From an uncultured Alphaproteobacteria bacterium (GTDB taxonomy: Bacteria; Pseudomonadota; Alphaproteobacteria; Caulobacterales; Parvularculaceae): 64,000 bases of DNA. Where the stretch lies: positions 91,593 through 155,592 of the forward strand of contig CADEDN010000006.1 of assembly GCA_902826095.1 (NCBI GenBank), in the 5' to 3' direction. The number at the start of each line of letters is the position of its first letter. Within the stretch, counting starts at the first letter, position 1. Made by a program: the position numbers and the translations under genes. Below are positions 49,063 through 59,161 of this stretch, one piece after another. The notes under the pieces are model-generated. The model worked only from the letters and a program-made list of their open reading frames with translations. It did not search any database and was not told the DNA's origin.

Positions 49063-49299
49063 CTGACAGGGACGGACCGCTTCATCGCAAAGGGACGCGT
49101 TTTCAACAAGATCCGCGAGCTTCGGCAGCGGGCCGGCCTCACCCAGGCGGAGCTTGCCGATCGCGTCAGCGCGACGCGTCAGACGATCATCGCGGTCGAA
49201 GCCGGAAAATATGCGCCCTCGCTCGAACTCGCCTTTCGCATCGCGCGCGTCTTCGGTGCGCCGTTCGAGGACGTTTGGAGCTTTGACGACGCCGGTTGA
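49063..49299 (+). CDS. Small XRE-family HTH regulator
   Basis: About 78 residues, nearly all a helix-turn-helix: FNKIRELRQRAGLTQAELAD, RVSATRQTIIAVEAGKYAPS, LELAFRIARVFGAPFEDVWS. The start is unclear: no ATG lies near the domain. CTG 49063 is in frame with TAGGGA 5 bases upstream, and the only in-frame ATG (49009) would overlap the membrane gene by 46 bases. Probable repressor of its own operon, as in the YgzD-like XRE group. Confidence 0.8.
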   Translation: MTGTDRFIAKGRVFNKIRELRQRAGLTQAELADRVSATRQTIIAVEAGKYAPSLELAFRIARVFGAPFEDVWSFDDAG

Positions 49300-49316
49300 C
49301 GCTTCGCCGAACCGTT

Positions 49317-50576
49317 TCAGCCGAACAGCGGCTCGTATTTGGCGACGACGTCTTTCAGGCTGATCTCATTGAGGAAAGTCGAATAGGCGAGATAGGACAG
49401 GAGATAGCGAAGGTCGGTCGCCCAGGGCGGCATAAAGCGCGGCGCGCTGATCAGCCCTTCGTCGCGCAGCATCTTCATCGCCTCAAGATCGACGAGGTCG
49501 ATCTTGCCGACGAACAGCAAGTGAATGAGGTCCGCATCGCCGCTCTTGACCGCTGCGCGCAGGAAATTGTGCACCTCGAGAAGTCCGCCGAGATAAATTG
49601 AATCCTTGGTGAACGGCGCGCCGCCTTCAAGAACGCCGCCGCGAAAGACGCGCCGCGCGCTTTCGAACGCCTCAAACGGCGCGTCCGATTTGTTCCGCTC
49701 CCGGAAAAAATTGAAGATTTCGATGAAATCGGAGCCGTTCGAGGCCATGTCGATCGCAATGACGCGGTCGGCGAGACGCCGGAAACGGCGCGGATCGAGC
49801 GCGCCTGAAATGAACTCGGCGAAGACCGCGAGGCCTTCTTGCGTCTTGGCGTTGCCGGGGTAGCTTTCCGCAAGGATCGCAAAGCCGTCCTGCGCGAGGC
49901 CGTTCTTGCCGGTCGCAATGTGGACGAAGGCTTCATGCTGAAGAAGCTGCGTGACGTCGAGATCGGAGAACATCGCGTCTTCGCGCAGCTTGATGTAATC
50001 GCGCCCCGCGGCGGCTTTCCCTGAAACATTTCTGGTGACGTCGACGCGCGGCGCCGCGTTTCCAAAATGCGCGGGCAGCGTTTCATCCAGGCGACGCTTG
50101 ATCTCCGCGGCGGAAAGGATCTCTGGCGGCTCAAGCCTGGCGCCGATCTCGAAATCGGCGAGCAGCTCGTCAAGACGCTTTGCAAGGTCGAGCGCCGTGC
50201 GCTTGCCGTCGGCGATCGGCGTCGCCGGACTTCCGTAAAGGCCGCTCGACCGGGCGTAAAAGTCTCTTGTTCCGATCGCGGACAATAGCGACGCCGTGTC
50301 TTCCGTCACGTCGGCGAATCTGGCGAGCCAGCGGTGAACGGGCGAGGAACCGGAAATGAAAGCGCGCGCCGCCGCGACGCGCTCGCGCGACGGGTTCGGA
50401 TCGATCTTCGGATAGGTCGGCCTGGGCGGCGTTGCGCAGCCGCTCTTGAGGAACGCGTCGCCGATCGAGCGGTCCCAGCTGAGGCTTTTCAGGACCGGCA
50501 GGCGATCTTCCGCCTCCAGCAGAAGGGACGCGGCCTTCTTCAGCTTCAAAAGCTCCGCCGCCGAAAACGCCGCCAT
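49317..50576 (-). CDS. QEGLA-motif protein (TIGR02421/DUF1704 family, putative metallopeptidase)
   Basis: A 419-residue protein with the diagnostic QEGLA motif (KTQEGLAVFAEF), preceded by LLQHEAFVHIATGKNGL, a possible HExxH-like zinc site. The family is named for a link to flavohaemoglobin expression in other bacteria; the mechanism is unknown. Other segments (IKLREDAMFSDLDVTQLLQH, FRGGVLEGGAPFTKDSIYLG) are typical. ATG start; divergent from an ECF sigma gene. Confidence 0.88.
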   Translation of the reverse strand: MAAFSAAELLKLKKAASLLLEAEDRLPVLKSLSWDRSIGDAFLKSGCATPPRPTYPKIDPNPSRERVAAARAFISGSSPVHRWLARFADVTEDTASLLSAIGTRDFYARSSGLYGSPATPIADGKRTALDLAKRLDELLADFEIGARLEPPEILSAAEIKRRLDETLPAHFGNAAPRVDVTRNVSGKAAAGRDYIKLREDAMFSDLDVTQLLQHEAFVHIATGKNGLAQDGFAILAESYPGNAKTQEGLAVFAEFISGALDPRRFRRLADRVIAIDMASNGSDFIEIFNFFRERNKSDAPFEAFESARRVFRGGVLEGGAPFTKDSIYLGGLLEVHNFLRAAVKSGDADLIHLLFVGKIDLVDLEAMKMLRDEGLISAPRFMPPWATDLRYLLSYLAYSTFLNEISLKDVVAKYEPLFG

Positions 50577-50668
50577 CCGGTCTCCAAAAAATTAGCGTCC
50601 GGCGGTGAACCGGACTTCCTCGGCAAACGACCTTACCATCAAAGACTAAAGAATCGGAGAAGCGCCGG

Positions 50669-51226
50669 ATGCGGCGGGAAGAGCGCATTCTTGACGAATA
50701 TCTCGCCGCTTCGGCGCGCGCCGGCGACCGTGAGGCGCTCGGCGAACTCGCCCGACGATGGGAAAAGCGCCTTATTCGCCACGCCTGGCGGCTGACCGGC
50801 GATCGGGAACAGGCGCATGACATTGCGCAGGATGCGTGGGTCGACATCGCGCGGGGCGTTCGCCGACTGGATGACACGGCGGCGTTTCCCGCCTTTGCAT
50901 TTCGTGTCGTGACGCGCCGCGCCGCCGACGCGATACGCCGCGCGCAAAGAAACCGCGCCGGCGTTGCGGCGCTCGCAGCCGAGCCGCAAGCCCGCTGCAC
51001 GGCGTCGGACGCGTTGGAAGCGACGGCGTCGGCGCCGTCGATCAATGCGTTGCTCGCGAGGTTGCCGGCGGAGCAGCGCGCCGCGATCGCGCTTTTTTAT
51101 CTCGAAGAGTTGAGCATTGCGGAAATCGCCGCGGCGCTCGGCGTTCCCGCGGGCACGATCAAGACCCGCCTCATGGCCGCGCGCGAAAAGCTGAAGATCG
51201 CGCTCGGCGCAATGGAAGGAGACTGA
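50669..51226 (+). CDS. ECF-type RNA polymerase sigma factor
   Basis: A 185-residue sigma factor: region 2 (LARRWEKRLIRHAWRLTGDR, EQAHDIAQDAWVDIARGV) and region 4 (LPAEQRAAIALFYLEELSIA, EIAAALGVPAGTIKTRLMAA). ATG start. The next gene (DUF6768) follows after 2 bases and is probably its antagonist or partner; this combination recurs in alphaproteobacteria. Confidence 0.92.
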   Translation: MRREERILDEYLAASARAGDREALGELARRWEKRLIRHAWRLTGDREQAHDIAQDAWVDIARGVRRLDDTAAFPAFAFRVVTRRAADAIRRAQRNRAGVAALAAEPQARCTASDALEATASAPSINALLARLPAEQRAAIALFYLEELSIAEIAAALGVPAGTIKTRLMAAREKLKIALGAMEGD

Positions 51227-51228
51227 AA

Positions 51229-51594
51229 ATGAGCAAACTCGACCAGATGATTGAAGAAGCGCTCGACGCGGAAGACCGCGCGCTCTTTTCAAAACACGCA
51301 GAGCCCGGACTATTCGGCGAAACGGCGGCGCTGTTCGCCGGCAAACTTGGGCCCTGGAACATGCTGTCGGCGGCGATGCAGGTCATCCTCTTCGCCGGCG
51401 CGCTGTATTCGGGACGCGCGTTTTTGGCCGCAGGCGATGCGTCGGACATGATGCGCTGGGGCGGGCTTTGCCTGCTCCTCATGATCGCGATGTCGGTCAT
51501 CAAGCTGATGCACTGGGCGCAGATGCAGGCGAACCGCGTCATCCGCGAAGTAAAGCGCATGGAGTTGCTGCTTGCGCGCGCAAAAGCCGCGTGA
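51229..51594 (+). CDS. DUF6768 family membrane protein (putative anti-sigma partner)
   Basis: A 121-residue protein: N-terminal acidic helices (MIEEALDAEDRALFSKHAEP, GLFGETAALFAGKLGPWNM), two membrane segments (LSAAMQVILFAGALYSGRAF, GGLCLLLMIAMSVIKLM) and a cytoplasmic basic helix (MQANRVIREVKRMELLLARA). It matches the DUF6768 family seen beside ECF sigma genes. Anti-sigma activity is inferred from that position. Confidence 0.82.
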   Translation: MSKLDQMIEEALDAEDRALFSKHAEPGLFGETAALFAGKLGPWNMLSAAMQVILFAGALYSGRAFLAAGDASDMMRWGGLCLLLMIAMSVIKLMHWAQMQANRVIREVKRMELLLARAKAA

Positions 51595-51613
51595 AGGCGG
51601 GGCATTCAAGATC

Positions 51614-52522
51614 TCACGTCGCGAACTCATTGCGTGAAACGCCTTGCGCATAGAGGAGCGCCGTCAGGTCGGCATGTCTGATTGAGGCGTCAGCCGCGGC
51701 GGCGACTTTTGGTTTGGCGCGATAGGCGACGCCAAGACCCGCCGCCGCGATCATGTCGAGATCGTTGGCCCCGTCCCCGACTGCGATCGTTTCCGCCAGC
51801 GCAATCGCGCCCTTTTCCGCAAACTGCCGAAGCGCTGTTTCTTTTGCTTCGCGGCCGAGGATCGGCGCCCTCACTTTCCCTGTAAGCGCGCCGCCGTCGA
51901 TCAAAAGCTCATTCGCCTGAAAACGCTGAAAGCCTGCAAGCCGCGCGACACGCTCCACAAAAAATGTGAAGCCGCCAGACACGAGGACGGTCAAGGCGCC
52001 CATGCTGTTCATGGTTTCAACCAGCGTCCGGGCGCCGGCGCTGAGCGCAATGCGGGTCCGGAATGCCTCCTCAAGGGCGGATTCCGGCAGCCCTTTCAGC
52101 ATGCCGACGCGTTCTTTGAGGGCGTCTTCAAAGTCGAGCTCGCCGCGCATTGCGCGGTCCGTGATCGCCGAAATTTCACGCTTGAGGCCGGCGAAATCCG
52201 CCAGTTCGTCAATGCATTCCTGGCCGATGATCGTTGAATCCATATCGGCGATGAGGAGCCGCTTTCGGCGATGCGCCGCCGGCTGAACGATGATATCCGC
52301 CGACGCTTCAGCGAGGATGTCCGAGAGCGCGTTTTCCGCGGCGCCGCGCATGATTTCCGCATCGACGATGAAATCCTCGGCGACGTCCTCGGCGAGCGTT
52401 CGGCGACGCACCTCCGCGCCGTCAGACGCTTCCAGCAGGCGATGCATCGCCTCGTTGACAAGGTCGTCGCCGAGGCTTTCGAATTCCGGATTACAAACAA
52501 GAGTGATTGCGGTAACAGGCAT
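51614..52522 (-). CDS. serB: Phosphoserine phosphatase SerB
   Basis: HAD-superfamily phosphatase for the last step of serine synthesis. The start at MPVTAITLVCNPEFESLGDD gives 302 residues; the longer frame runs into miaA. HAD motif I is IADMDSTIIGQECIDELADF with nucleophile Asp93 and Asp95, motif II is VLVSGGFTFFVE and motif IV is VGDGANDLDMIAAAGLGVAY. The N-terminal part is the usual ACT-like regulatory domain. Its start codon overlaps the miaA start codon by two bases; no good Shine-Dalgarno site is visible on either side. Confidence 0.95.
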   Translation of the reverse strand: MPVTAITLVCNPEFESLGDDLVNEAMHRLLEASDGAEVRRRTLAEDVAEDFIVDAEIMRGAAENALSDILAEASADIIVQPAAHRRKRLLIADMDSTIIGQECIDELADFAGLKREISAITDRAMRGELDFEDALKERVGMLKGLPESALEEAFRTRIALSAGARTLVETMNSMGALTVLVSGGFTFFVERVARLAGFQRFQANELLIDGGALTGKVRAPILGREAKETALRQFAEKGAIALAETIAVGDGANDLDMIAAAGLGVAYRAKPKVAAAADASIRHADLTALLYAQGVSRNEFAT

Positions 52523-53459
52523 GCCGATGTCGGAAAAGCGGGTCATTCTTATCGCAGGACCGACCGCCAGCGGCAAGTCCGCGGCGGCGCTTGCGCTCGC
52601 CGAGCGGATCGGCGGCGAAATCATCAATGCGGATGCGCTGCAGGTCTATCGCGATTTGCGCATTCTTTCGGCGCGTCCGGGGCCCGATGAAGAAGCGCGC
52701 GCGCGCCATCACCTCTACGGCCATGTCGACGGACGGGTGAGATATTCCGCAGGCAAATGGTCGCAAGATGTGGCGCTTACGATCGGCGACGTTCATGCGC
52801 GCGGCAATCCGGCGATTGTCGTCGGCGGAACCGGGCTCTATTTCAGGGCGCTTGAAACCGGGCTTTCTAATGCGCCGGCTATTCCTGACGAAATTCGGAC
52901 TGCGGCCGCCGCTCGCCATGACGCGATCGGCCCGGCGGCTTTCCGCGCTGAAGTGCTCGCCTTCGACCCGGCGATGGTCCGTCTCGACGCCGACGATCGC
53001 CAGCGCCACATCAGAGCTTTTGAGGTGTACCACGCGGCCGGCGTTCCCTTATCGCAAATTCAAAAGCAGCCGGGCGCGCCGATTGTCGACCATGTCGACG
53101 CCCGCATCATCATCGAACCGTCGCGGGCGGCGCTCTATGCAGCGATCGAGCGACGCTATGACGCGATGCTTGCCGAGGGCGCGCTTGAAGAAGCGCGGAC
53201 GCTTGCGGCGCGCGGTCTGCAGTCCGATCTTCCGGTGATGAAGGCGGTCGGCGCGGCCGAGCTTCTTGCGCATTTGTCGGGCGGATCGGATCTCGGAGCG
53301 GCGGTTGTCTTGGCAAAACAGAATTCCCGGCGCTTCGCCAAGCGCCAGCTCACCTGGTTCCGCAATCAGGCCGCTGAATGGCCGAGGGCGGCGTCCCCGG
53401 AAGCGGCGATTGCGCGGCTTGCTGCCGACCTCGTTGCCAGCGGAAAGCCCCAAGGCTAA
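52521..53459 (+). CDS. miaA: tRNA dimethylallyltransferase
   Basis: Prenylates A37 of tRNAs reading UNN codons. Starting at MPMSEKRVILIAGPTASGKS gives 312 residues; ATG 52527 is an alternative. The P-loop GPTASGKS is at residues 13-20, with GGEIINADALQVYRDLRIL, HHLYGHVDG, PAIVVGGTGLYFRALETGL and the C-terminal AKQNSRRFAKRQLTWFRNQA. Divergent from serB with overlapping starts. A much longer open frame runs upstream antisense to serB and is not real. Confidence 0.95.
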   Translation: MPMSEKRVILIAGPTASGKSAAALALAERIGGEIINADALQVYRDLRILSARPGPDEEARARHHLYGHVDGRVRYSAGKWSQDVALTIGDVHARGNPAIVVGGTGLYFRALETGLSNAPAIPDEIRTAAAARHDAIGPAAFRAEVLAFDPAMVRLDADDRQRHIRAFEVYHAAGVPLSQIQKQPGAPIVDHVDARIIIEPSRAALYAAIERRYDAMLAEGALEEARTLAARGLQSDLPVMKAVGAAELLAHLSGGSDLGAAVVLAKQNSRRFAKRQLTWFRNQAAEWPRAASPEAAIARLAADLVASGKPQG

Positions 53460-53558
53460 GAGCCCCCGGGCGCCGCCCCGGCCCATTCAAATCAGGGGAG
53501 GGGAAATGGCGGCGCATCATCGACGCCGCAAGAAGCGTCTCGCGCAGGTGCGTATTTG

Positions 53559-54323
53559 ATGAAGTCACTGATTGACGACCTTGGCCGGTTCCTGACGACG
53601 ATGGACGCCAAGGCGGCGACCTCGCTTTTTGTGTCAGCCGCTCTGCTTGTCTTTGTCTTGTTGATGTTCTTCTTCGGCCAGCAATGGCTCAACCTGGATG
53701 ATCAGGGCGACCTCAACCGGCTCCTTTTCGATGCGTCGCAATCGCCTTGGGCGGTCCCGATCATCGTTTCGATTTTCGTCATTCTCGCGTTGACGGGATT
53801 TCCACAGTTCATCTTGATCGCCGCGACGGTCTTTGCTTTCGGCGCACGGGACGGCGCGTTTTATTCCTGGCTCGCCACCATGATCAGCGCGACCTTCACC
53901 TTCGGCCTTGGGCATTGGTTCGGGGGCCGGTTCGTCAAGCGCTTCGGCGGCGAACGGACCCAATCAACCATCGACTTCATCGGCCGCCACGGCATTCTCG
54001 CGAGCGGGCTCATTCGCGTCGTGCCGTCAGCGCCCTTTATCGTCGTGAATGCGGCGGCGGGGGCCGCCCATATCCCGCTGTGGAAATATTGGGCCGGCAC
54101 CAGCATCGGGATCGTCCCGAAGATTTTGTTTGTCGCGGCTCTCTCGACGCTTGCCCCAAACGAGCAATCGGTCTCGGACGGCATCCAAGGGATCTACGAA
54201 TTCTTCACGAGTCGCGAGCCCAAAGACCTCGCCCTGCTGGTCGCATTGATCGCCGGCTGGCTGGGGTTCTTGCTGCTGGTGCGCTGGATTTACCATCGGA
54301 TGCGCCGGCGCGACGCGGCCTAG
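53559..54323 (+). CDS. TVP38/TMEM64 (DedA-superfamily) membrane protein
   Basis: A 254-residue integral membrane protein; the ATG 3 bases after an in-frame TTG is used. Membrane segments flank the conserved core (LTGFPQFILIAATVFAFGAR, FGLGHWFGGRFVKRFGGER, GLIRVVPSAPFIVVNAAAGA, IPLWKYWAGTSIGIVPK). TVP38/DedA-like proteins are implicated in lipid flipping or export in other bacteria; the exact role here is open. It stands 216 bp before mreB. Confidence 0.9.
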   Translation: MKSLIDDLGRFLTTMDAKAATSLFVSAALLVFVLLMFFFGQQWLNLDDQGDLNRLLFDASQSPWAVPIIVSIFVILALTGFPQFILIAATVFAFGARDGAFYSWLATMISATFTFGLGHWFGGRFVKRFGGERTQSTIDFIGRHGILASGLIRVVPSAPFIVVNAAAGAAHIPLWKYWAGTSIGIVPKILFVAALSTLAPNEQSVSDGIQGIYEFFTSREPKDLALLVALIAGWLGFLLLVRWIYHRMRRRDAA

Positions 54324-54472
54324 CGGGGGACGCCCTCGGTTTGCGCGGTTGGGCCGCAGGGTTGCGACCATTGATTCGGCTATCCGCTCCATATTTTAAG
54401 TCGCTACGGGCAGAATCCCGCTATGAGGATTGTGGCTGAGGTCCTCGATTGAGGGCTTCGGGGTGGGTTTTG

Positions 54473-54501
54473 TTGACGATTTCGGAACCCATTAAGGTTA
54501 A
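54473..54501 (+). promoter_or_regulatory. Weak promoter candidate for the mre operon
   Basis: TTGACG (54473-54478) and GGTTAA (54496-54501) are 17 bases apart, 39 bp before mreB. The -10 is poor; GAGTC, a GANTC site, lies just downstream. Confidence 0.3.
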
Positions 54502-54530
54502 ATGAGTCGTCGGGTCATTACCGGCGATAG

Positions 54531-55580
<1,050 letters not shown>

Positions 55581-55706
55581 GCCTTTTCAATTATTGATTT
55601 GGGGCTCGCCCGAGACGTTTGTATCTGGGGGCCGAGTCGCGGGATAAAGGGGCGCCGGGCGGCAACGCTTGCGGCGCCTCCGCCAATTTGATGGGCCGGT
55701 TATTGT

Positions 55707-56714
55707 ATGGATGTCTTGGGGAAAGAGGGTCGTCAGGCGTTTGGGCTTCGGTCCAATTCCCATGTCGGCCTGCTGCTGTTCTCATTGGTTTCGCTGATCC
55801 TTCTCCTGTCGAGCCTTTATGCGGCGGAAGCGAGCGTTTTCAAGAAGGCGCGCGAGACGGCGCTTGAGGCGGCCTCGCCCGTCCTGAAGGCGCTCTCCGG
55901 CCCGATCGGCTGGGCGCAGGATCGCATCGGCGATGTCGGCGATTATTTCCGCGTGCTTGAACAGAATAAAGCGCTCCGCGAGGAAAACGCCGCGCTTCGT
56001 CAGTGGGAGGATGAAGCGCGATCCTTGCGAGGGGTGATTTCGGCGCTTCAGGAGCTTGACGTCTACAAGCAGCCGCCGGAAGCCAAACCGATCAATGCGC
56101 TCGTCATCGGCGAGGCGAATGAAGCCTACGCGCATTCGATGATCGTGAACGCCGGAGAGATAGCAGGCGTCGCGCGCGGCCTCGCGGCGGTCGATGAGCG
56201 CGGCATGATCGGCCGTATCGTCGATGTTTCCGCGAACGCCTCACGCATTCTGCTCTTGAACGACATCCAGAGCCGGATTCCGGTCTTCGTCGAAGGCTCG
56301 TTCGTCGAAGGGCTTCTGGTCGGCCGATCGACCAGCAGACCGACCATCGCTATCACCATGCTCGCAGACGGCGACAAGATCCAACCCGGCCAGCGGGTGA
56401 TCACTTCCGGCGCAGGCGGGGTCTTGCCGCGCGGGCTTGCGGTCGGCGTCATCGAGAAAGTGACGGAAAAGGAAGCGATCGTCGATCTGTCCGCCGAATA
56501 CGCCCGCACGCGCATGGTGCGGATCATCAACTACCAGTTCCCGCAGGTGGAGCCGGAAGAAGCGGATGCGCCGCCCGCTGACGCGCCGGCCGCGAGCGCG
56601 CCGACTTCCGCCGCCGCAACCGCCCCGGCTCCTGCAGCGACCACGCGAGCCGCAACGGCGCCGGCGCAAGCCGCCGCCGAAGCCGCGCCCGCTGCGCCGG
56701 ACGAGGGCGACTGA
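55707..56714 (+). CDS. mreC: Rod shape-determining protein MreC
   Basis: Periplasmic scaffold of the elongasome. A 335-residue bitopic protein: one N-terminal membrane helix (VGLLLFSLVSLILLLSSLYA), a coiled coil (FRVLEQNKALREENAALRQW), then the beta-domain (INAGEIAGVARGLAAVDERG-type segment VNAGEIAGVARGLAAVDERG and DKIQPGQRVITSGAGGVLPR, VGVIEKVTEKEAIVDL). The C-terminus is a long Ala/Pro-rich low-complexity tail of about 60 residues. Confidence 0.95.
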   Translation: MDVLGKEGRQAFGLRSNSHVGLLLFSLVSLILLLSSLYAAEASVFKKARETALEAASPVLKALSGPIGWAQDRIGDVGDYFRVLEQNKALREENAALRQWEDEARSLRGVISALQELDVYKQPPEAKPINALVIGEANEAYAHSMIVNAGEIAGVARGLAAVDERGMIGRIVDVSANASRILLLNDIQSRIPVFVEGSFVEGLLVGRSTSRPTIAITMLADGDKIQPGQRVITSGAGGVLPRGLAVGVIEKVTEKEAIVDLSAEYARTRMVRIINYQFPQVEPEEADAPPADAPAASAPTSAAATAPAPAATTRAATAPAQAAAEAAPAAPDEGD

Positions 56715-56715
56715 C

Positions 56716-57228
56716 ATGTCCTCTCGCGCTGAAAATCTGGCACGGATCGCGCGCCTGGCGGCGCCGACCCTGCTTGGTTTCTTCGGCGTGCTGTTGCTCG
56801 CATCGCCGCTGCGCCTGTTTGAGGGGCAGGTCGCAACGCCGATCATCCCGCTTGTCGTCGTCTATTTCTGGTCGCTTTACTCTCCCGGGCACCTGCCTGC
56901 GGCGAGCATTTTTGCAATCGGGCTCCTGCAGGATCTCCTGAGCGGAGGCCCCCTCGGTCTCTGGCCCGCCGTCTACCTCGCCGTCCAATATGTCGCGATC
57001 TCGCAGCAGGCCTATTTCCTCGGCCGCGAGGTTCACGTCGTCTGGATGGGATTTGCGGTGGCGGCGATCAGCGTTTCGATTATGCTGTGGCTGTTCATGA
57101 GCTTGATGTCGGCGACGCTGCTGCCGCTCGGCGGCCTCGCCATGCAGATGCTGACGACGATCGCCGTCTACCCCTTGTTTGCGATCGCCTTCGGCGATTT
57201 TCATCGGCGCGTGATCATCGAGGTGTGA
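56716..57228 (+). CDS. mreD: Rod shape-determining protein MreD
   Basis: Inner-membrane partner of MreC. A 170-residue protein with five or six membrane segments (FFGVLLLASPLRLF, TPIIPLVVVYFWSLYSPGHL, SIFAIGLLQDLLSGGPLGLW). The LLQDLLSGGPLG segment is the MreD signature. ATG one base after the mreC stop region. Confidence 0.92.
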   Translation: MSSRAENLARIARLAAPTLLGFFGVLLLASPLRLFEGQVATPIIPLVVVYFWSLYSPGHLPAASIFAIGLLQDLLSGGPLGLWPAVYLAVQYVAISQQAYFLGREVHVVWMGFAVAAISVSIMLWLFMSLMSATLLPLGGLAMQMLTTIAVYPLFAIAFGDFHRRVIIEV

Positions 57229-57232
57229 GTTC

Positions 57233-59158
57233 ATGAATACGCGCGTCAATTCGAACGATCCGGAAAAAATCGAGATCATCTCGCGACGCGCGGCGATCTT
57301 CGGCGGCGGCTTCGGTTTGCTGCTTGCAGGAATCGGCGCTCGCCTCTTCCAGCTGCAGGTCGTCGATCATCAAAAATACATGCGCCTTGCGCAGGAGAAC
57401 CAGTTCAATACGCGCATCCTCGCGCCGCTGCGGGGCGAAATCGTCGACCGCTACGGACGCACGCTCGCGTCAAACCGCCAGAATTTCCGGGTCCTGCTGA
57501 TCCCGGACGAAGCCGGCGACGTCGAAGAAGCGCTCGCGAAAATCCGCAGCTATGTCGCGATATCAGACGAAAAGCACGCGAAGATCCTTCGCGAAGTGCG
57601 CCGCACGCAAGGGTACGCGCCCGTCGAAGTGGTCAACAATCTCGAATGGGACGACTTTTCGAAAGTGAATTTCGAACTTCCGCATTTGCCGGGCGCGCAC
57701 CCTGAGGTGAGCGAGACGCGGGATTATCCGCTCGGCAATGCGACCGCTTTCGTCATCGGCTATGTCGGCGCGGTCACCGACCGCGACCTTCAGTCGCCAG
57801 AAAATGACAATCAGCAATTGTTATTGCGTCAGCCGGGATTCAAGGTCGGTCGGGACGGCCTTGAGCGCACCTATGAAAAAGAGCTGCGCGGCGTCGCCGG
57901 AACGGTCGACGTCAAGGTCAATGCGCATGGCCGCGTCATCGAAGAAATCGAAGACAGCGTCAAACCGTCGGTGCAGGGGGCGACGCTCGGGCTGACGATC
58001 GACGCGGATCTTCAACTTGCGGCGATGAAAACGCTTGAAGGCGAAAGCGCGTCCGCGGTCGTCATCGATATTGAAACCGGCGACATTCTTGTTCTTGCGT
58101 CGACGCCGGCGTTCGATCCGAACATCTTCACCAAGGGCATTCCGACCGAGCTTTGGACTGAACTCAACGAAAGCCCCTACAAGCCGCTCCTCAATAAGCC
58201 GCTTGGCGGCATCTACCCGCCGGGCTCGACGTTTAAAATGGTGACCGCGATCGCCGCGATGCGGTCCGGAATTTCGCCGTCCTTCCGCGTCCATTGCAAC
58301 GGCAAATTCTGGTACGGCAACCGGTTCTTCCATTGCTGGCGGAAAGAAGGACATGGAACCGTCGACATGAAGGGGTCGATCAAGCACTCCTGCGACACGT
58401 TCTTCTACACCTGCGCGACGCAGATCGACGTCGACATCATCGCCGACACGGCGCGCAAGCTCGGGCTCGGCGAATCCTATGAACTCGGCGTTCCGGGGCA
58501 GCACTCCGGCGTCGTGCCGGATCGGGCCTGGAAGAAGCGATTTTATGCCGGAACGCCGGAAAACCAGATCTGGTTTCCGGGCGAAACCCTTTCGGTCGCC
58601 ATCGGTCAAGGATCGGTCAGCGCGACGCCGTTGCAGCTCGCGGTGATGGCGGCCCGCATCGCCTCCGGGCGCGCCGTTCGCCCGCGAATCGTGCGCTTTC
58701 GCGGCGAACTCGAATTGCCGACGCCGACGGCGACCAGGATCGACATCGCCGAGGAGCATTTGGCGATCGTGCGCGACGGCATGAACGCCGTCGTCAATGA
58801 GCCGGGCGGAACGGCGGTGCGATCGGCTTTCGACAACAAGGAATGGAAACTCGCCGGCAAGACTGGAACAAGCCAGGTTTACAGAATCACCGCGGAAGAA
58901 CGCGCCCGCGGCCTCACCAAGCCGGAAGATCTGCCCTGGCAGCGCCGCGACCATGCGCTTTTTGTGTGTTTTGCGCCGTATGAAGCGCCGCGTTACGCCT
59001 GCGCCGTCGTCGTCGAGCATGGCATCGGCGGCGCGCGCATGGCGGGACCCAAGGCGAAGGAAATCATGACGGCGGTGATGGCGAAAGACCCGGCGCGTCT
59101 CAAACCAATGAGTCCCGGCGCGCTCGCAAAGACCGCGGACGCCGCGGTCGGAGGATAA
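57233..59158 (+). CDS. mrdA: Penicillin-binding protein 2 (peptidoglycan transpeptidase)
   Basis: Class B PBP that crosslinks peptidoglycan during elongation. A 641-residue protein: membrane anchor (about 20-40), pedestal domain (LRGEIVDRYGRTLASNRQNF), and a transpeptidase domain with Ser332 in PPGSTFKMVT (SxxK), KHSCDTFFYT (SxN-like position) and KTGT at 543-546 (GKTGTSQVYR). Starts 4 bp after mreD. Forms the working unit with RodA downstream. Confidence 0.96.
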   Translation: MNTRVNSNDPEKIEIISRRAAIFGGGFGLLLAGIGARLFQLQVVDHQKYMRLAQENQFNTRILAPLRGEIVDRYGRTLASNRQNFRVLLIPDEAGDVEEALAKIRSYVAISDEKHAKILREVRRTQGYAPVEVVNNLEWDDFSKVNFELPHLPGAHPEVSETRDYPLGNATAFVIGYVGAVTDRDLQSPENDNQQLLLRQPGFKVGRDGLERTYEKELRGVAGTVDVKVNAHGRVIEEIEDSVKPSVQGATLGLTIDADLQLAAMKTLEGESASAVVIDIETGDILVLASTPAFDPNIFTKGIPTELWTELNESPYKPLLNKPLGGIYPPGSTFKMVTAIAAMRSGISPSFRVHCNGKFWYGNRFFHCWRKEGHGTVDMKGSIKHSCDTFFYTCATQIDVDIIADTARKLGLGESYELGVPGQHSGVVPDRAWKKRFYAGTPENQIWFPGETLSVAIGQGSVSATPLQLAVMAARIASGRAVRPRIVRFRGELELPTPTATRIDIAEEHLAIVRDGMNAVVNEPGGTAVRSAFDNKEWKLAGKTGTSQVYRITAEERARGLTKPEDLPWQRRDHALFVCFAPYEAPRYACAVVVEHGIGGARMAGPKAKEIMTAVMAKDPARLKPMSPGALAKTADAAVGG

Positions 59159-59161
59159 GCC

